DNA of 64,000 bases from Candidatus Azobacteroides sp. (GTDB lineage: Bacteria; Bacteroidota; Bacteroidia; Bacteroidales; Azobacteroidaceae): assembly GCA_009783445.1 (NCBI GenBank), contig WRFY01000125.1, positions 41,587 through 105,586 on the forward strand. Direction: 5' to 3'. Each line of letters starts with the position of its first letter. Position 1 is the stretch's first letter. Below are positions 61,059-64,000 of the stretch, in pieces. The position numbers and the translations under genes are program-made. Under the pieces are notes generated by a model, which saw only the letters and a list, made by a program, of their open reading frames with translations, was not told the origin of the DNA and ran no database searches.

Positions 61059-61808
61059 TCAAAATTCCAGATAAGGAGCGATGCGAACCCAATCTTCAGG
61101 AGTAAATTCTTCCAACAGTTTCAATTCGTCGATTCCGGTTAATTTTCCTTTCTTTTTCCGCATTTCCAGAATGGCTTTTGCCTGATAAAAATTGATATAG
61201 GGATGCGCCTTCAGTTTATCCAAAGAAGAGGTATTTACTTGAATACGGATTATTTGATTTGGATCTACGCTCAAATACGGAATTATCCTGTCATACAATT
61301 CCTCGTACATTCCGTACACTTCTTGCAATTGTTCGATTCGGTGATAACCTCCCAGCAATTTACGGTAAGCAATGATTCGTTTGGCGAAGGAAGAACCGAT
61401 TCCGGGTATTTTCATCAAATCCAAGGAATCCGCCGTATTTAATTCGATCATGCTTCCTACCGGCAGTTTTTCCGTTTTAGGATAATTTTTAGGAACGGCC
61501 GGCGCCAGGCTGTCTTTTTCCCGAACATAGTACGTTTTTGGAGAAGGTTGCGAAGGCAAATGATAGTAAGTTTTACGGTTTTCCTTCGGTTTGGAACGAA
61601 ACAAAGGAGTATAGGCTTCTTCCCGCGTTTCGGGCGAAGCATTTTCTCCGTCCATTTTTTCTGCAAACGCTTCCTTTTCAACCGGTTGAAGATTCGATTT
61701 AGAGGAAGAAAAAAAGAATTTTCCCGCTAACACGCCTCCAATAAAGACTATTAAAAGGAGAATTCCCTGACGTTCGCGACGCGAAAAATAAAAAAAATCT
61801 TTCCACAT
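61059..61808 (-). CDS. ComEA-type helix-hairpin-helix protein
   Basis: IELNTADSLDLMKIPGIGSSFAKRIIAYRKLLGGY; second HhH-like repeat; one N-terminal TM. Confidence 0.88.
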   Translation of the reverse strand: MWKDFFYFSRRERQGILLLIVFIGGVLAGKFFFSSSKSNLQPVEKEAFAEKMDGENASPETREEAYTPLFRSKPKENRKTYYHLPSQPSPKTYYVREKDSLAPAVPKNYPKTEKLPVGSMIELNTADSLDLMKIPGIGSSFAKRIIAYRKLLGGYHRIEQLQEVYGMYEELYDRIIPYLSVDPNQIIRIQVNTSSLDKLKAHPYINFYQAKAILEMRKKKGKLTGIDELKLLEEFTPEDWVRIAPYLEF

Positions 61809-61899
61809 GATAATGTTTGGTTAAATTAAATAATTGGCTTAAAGCTGTTTCAAAGGAACGCAGATAACAGGAATTATCTGCGTTCCAAATTATCTGCGT

Positions 61900-63162
61900 T
61901 CAAAGTCCCAGTTCTTTTCTGATTTTCTCCACATAATCCAGTTTTTCCCACGTAAATAACTCTACTTCAAGCGATTTAATCGGTTCTTCGTTATATTTTG
62001 AAGTAAAAACTTTTCTGACGACTTCCGGTTGGCGTCCCATGTGTCCATAGGCAGCGGTTTCCAAATAAATTGGATGACGGAGTTTCAAGCGATTTTCGAT
62101 CGCTTTGGGACGCATGTCGAAAATGGCAGCCACTTTCTCCGCTATTTGACTGTCGGTCAAGGAAATTTTACTTTTTCCATACGTATTCACAAAAATACTC
62201 ATTGGTTCGGCAATTCCAATAGCATAAGCAACTTGTACCAAAATTTCGTCGGCGACTCCTGCAGCTACCAAATTTTTGGCAATATGACGGGCGGCATACG
62301 CAGCCGAACGATCGACCTTGGAGGGGTCTTTTCCCGAAAAAGCGCCGCCTCCATGCGCTCCTTTTCCGCCGTACGTATCCACGATGATTTTTCTTCCCGT
62401 TAATCCAGTGTCGCCATGAGGACCGCCAATCACAAACTTGCCGGTTGGATTGACATGGTATTTGATTTTATCATTAAACAAAGCCTGTACATGCAATGGA
62501 TATTTGGCTTTTACCCGTGGAATCAAAATTGTTTGAACATCTTTCGTGATTTTGATCTGCATCGCCTCGTCCGTATCAAATTCGTCATGTTGAGTAGAAA
62601 TGACAATGGTATCGATGCTTTCGGGCGTTCCGTTGTCGTTGTATCGAATCGTCACTTGTGATTTGGCATCGGGACGAAGATAAGGCATCAGCTCGATTTC
62701 GTTTTTGCGGATATGGGTCAATTCGATCAACAGTTGATGGGACAAATCCAAAGGCAAAGGCATATAGTTGGCCGTTTCATTGGTTGCATAACCAAACATC
62801 ATACCTTGGTCGCCCGCGCCTTGATTGAGCAAATCTTTCCGTTCCACTCCCCTATTAATATCGTCCGATTGTTCATGAATAGCGCTCAAAACGCCGCAAG
62901 ATTTTGCTTCAAACTGATATTCGCTTTTGGTATAGCCTATTTTTTCAATTACTTTCCGGGCTACGTCAGGAACATCTACATAAGATTTTGATTTTACTTC
63001 TCCAGCCAATATTACCTGGCCAGTGGTCACTAATGTTTCGCAAGCTACTTTGGAATCAGGATCGTATGCCAAAAACTGATCTAGTAGAGCATCTGAAATT
63101 TGGTCGGCCACTTTATCGGGATGACCTTCAGATACCGATTCGGATGTGAATAAATAACTCAT
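61900..63162 (-). CDS. metK: S-adenosylmethionine synthetase
   Basis: [55 protein letters not shown]. Confidence 0.97.
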   Translation of the reverse strand: MSYLFTSESVSEGHPDKVADQISDALLDQFLAYDPDSKVACETLVTTGQVILAGEVKSKSYVDVPDVARKVIEKIGYTKSEYQFEAKSCGVLSAIHEQSDDINRGVERKDLLNQGAGDQGMMFGYATNETANYMPLPLDLSHQLLIELTHIRKNEIELMPYLRPDAKSQVTIRYNDNGTPESIDTIVISTQHDEFDTDEAMQIKITKDVQTILIPRVKAKYPLHVQALFNDKIKYHVNPTGKFVIGGPHGDTGLTGRKIIVDTYGGKGAHGGGAFSGKDPSKVDRSAAYAARHIAKNLVAAGVADEILVQVAYAIGIAEPMSIFVNTYGKSKISLTDSQIAEKVAAIFDMRPKAIENRLKLRHPIYLETAAYGHMGRQPEVVRKVFTSKYNEEPIKSLEVELFTWEKLDYVEKIRKELGL

Positions 63163-63182
63163 AAATGTTGGTGTTTAAAAAT

Positions 63183-63209
63183 AAAAAAATCTGATAATTG
63201 TTTATCAGA
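63183..63209 (-). terminator. Terminator-like hairpin in the metK leader
   Basis: Minus strand TCTGATAA-ACAA-TTATCAGA-TTTTTTT. Confidence 0.65.
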
Positions 63210-63245
63210 AAGCGAAAGGAAATTGTTTGACCAGAACCGAATGAT

Positions 63246-63295
63246 GGTTTTTAGCATTTTTTTTCGTGGTTGCAAGCATACAAATCTTTCCACTT
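63246..63295 (-). promoter_or_regulatory. SAM-II (SAM-alpha)-like riboswitch aptamer upstream of metK
   Basis: Minus strand AAGTGGAAAGATTTGTATGCTTGCAACCACGAAAAAAAATGCTAAAAACC: GTGG/CCAC stem, GATTTG, GCTTGCAACCACG, A-rich linker, GCTAAA, in the order recalled for SAM-II. Confidence 0.75.
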
Positions 63296-63308
63296 TCTAA
63301 TTTGGGAA

Positions 63309-63316
63309 CAAAAGTA
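63309..63316 (-). promoter_or_regulatory. -7 box TACTTTTG for the metK leader
   Basis: CAAAAGTA on +; places the transcript start immediately before the aptamer. Confidence 0.5.
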
Positions 63317-63441
63317 ATAAAAAAAATGAAGAAAAAACCTTCGGATTCACTTTTTTTTCAATTAAATTTTCAAATATTCTTTTGCTTTGTAAGTCAATAG
63401 TTTTTATCTTTGTCTCGGTTATAATAGCTTTTAGATTTTCT

Positions 63442-63729
63442 ATGACACTGACTCCACTTGAAGATGCCATTGATTTTTATTGCGGGAAGTTGACTAAGCT
63501 CGATGAAAATCCGAACCCACACGACGACACGCGCTTGTATGCTATTGCCTATCATTCCTACAAAAGCAACGTTCCGGTAACGGTTGAAATGTTTTTTAAA
63601 TGTTTGAAAATCAATAAAAAACTCAATTACCATTCAGATGAAACTTTAATAACCTTTGCAGAAAACAAAATAAAGAGAATCAATTTTGCAAAATATATTT
63701 TGAGTCGAATGCCGGGATGGATCGTATAG
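63442..63729 (+). CDS. Hypothetical protein, 95 aa
   Basis: MTLTPLEDAIDFYCGKLTKLDENPNPHDDTRLYAIAYHSYKSNVPVTVEMFFKCLKINKKLNYHSDETLITFAENKIKRINFAKYILSRMPGWIV; preferred start internal to the track ORF. Confidence 0.6.
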   Translation: MTLTPLEDAIDFYCGKLTKLDENPNPHDDTRLYAIAYHSYKSNVPVTVEMFFKCLKINKKLNYHSDETLITFAENKIKRINFAKYILSRMPGWIV

Positions 63730-63811
63730 TCCTATTTTTTGTTTTCAGTTTTTCACCCAATCCCTAAAAAGTTATTGTTTTATTTTATACCTTTGCAGTC
63801 TGAATTTATTT

Positions 63812-63882
63812 TGTCCTGTGGTGTAATGGTAGCACATCGGATTCTGGTTCCGCTTGTCTGGGTTCGAATCCTAGCAGGACAA
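63812..63882 (+). tRNA. tRNA-Gln (anticodon CTG)
   Basis: TGTCCTG...CAGGACA acceptor stem, CGGA-TTCTGGT-TCCG anticodon arm, GGTTCGAATCC T-arm; TACCTTTG box upstream at 63788-63795. Confidence 0.92.
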
Positions 63883-64000
63883 CAAAATACGTTATCTCCC
63901 TTTATCTATACTAAGCGTCTCAAATAAATACACATTTATAAATTTAAAATACTTATAATCAAATGAATAAATATAAATATTAAAACTTATCAGTAAATAT

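Noticed and set aside
1-64000. Search for phage-defence, toxin-antitoxin or biosynthetic gene clusters
   Set aside because: All sizeable genes fit housekeeping, envelope or secretion families; no nuclease/helicase/TA pair or NRPS/PKS-like gene was seen.

Overview
64 kb of chromosomal core-type sequence from a Bacteroidota bacterium, probably order Bacteroidales. This placement rests on gene content and synteny (ruvA-sprA, DUF177-rpmF-fabH-era-der, ileS-DksA-lspA-DUF4296, recF-DUF721, dapB-lepB-wbqC) and on TAnnTTTG -7 promoter boxes. I see about 48 plausible protein genes, 2 tRNAs (Ser-CGA, Gln-CTG), and no rRNA, CRISPR array, transposase or prophage. The most notable features are: (i) a ~3.8 kb tandem duplication of a whole transcription unit encoding 1.1 kDa-residue-scale, Ig-like, FISUMP-type surface proteins (1077 and 1086 aa from the likely starts), each copy with its own promoter, ~180-nt leader and terminator; (ii) beside it, an intergenic small-RNA candidate with a TATCTTTG -7 box, a perfect 16-bp palindrome upstream and an intrinsic terminator; (iii) a SAM-II-like riboswitch plus terminator hairpin upstream of metK; (iv) a 45-bp near-perfect palindrome built from two face-to-face promoters between an exosortase-family gene and an MBL-fold gene; (v) a lipid acyltransferase pair abutting a SpoIIM/DUF4129/DUF4350/MoxR/DUF58 operon; (vi) unexplained structured intergenic sequences around 19.4 kb and 20.8 kb. 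All family calls come from reading the sequence and recalled family features. No database search was run.
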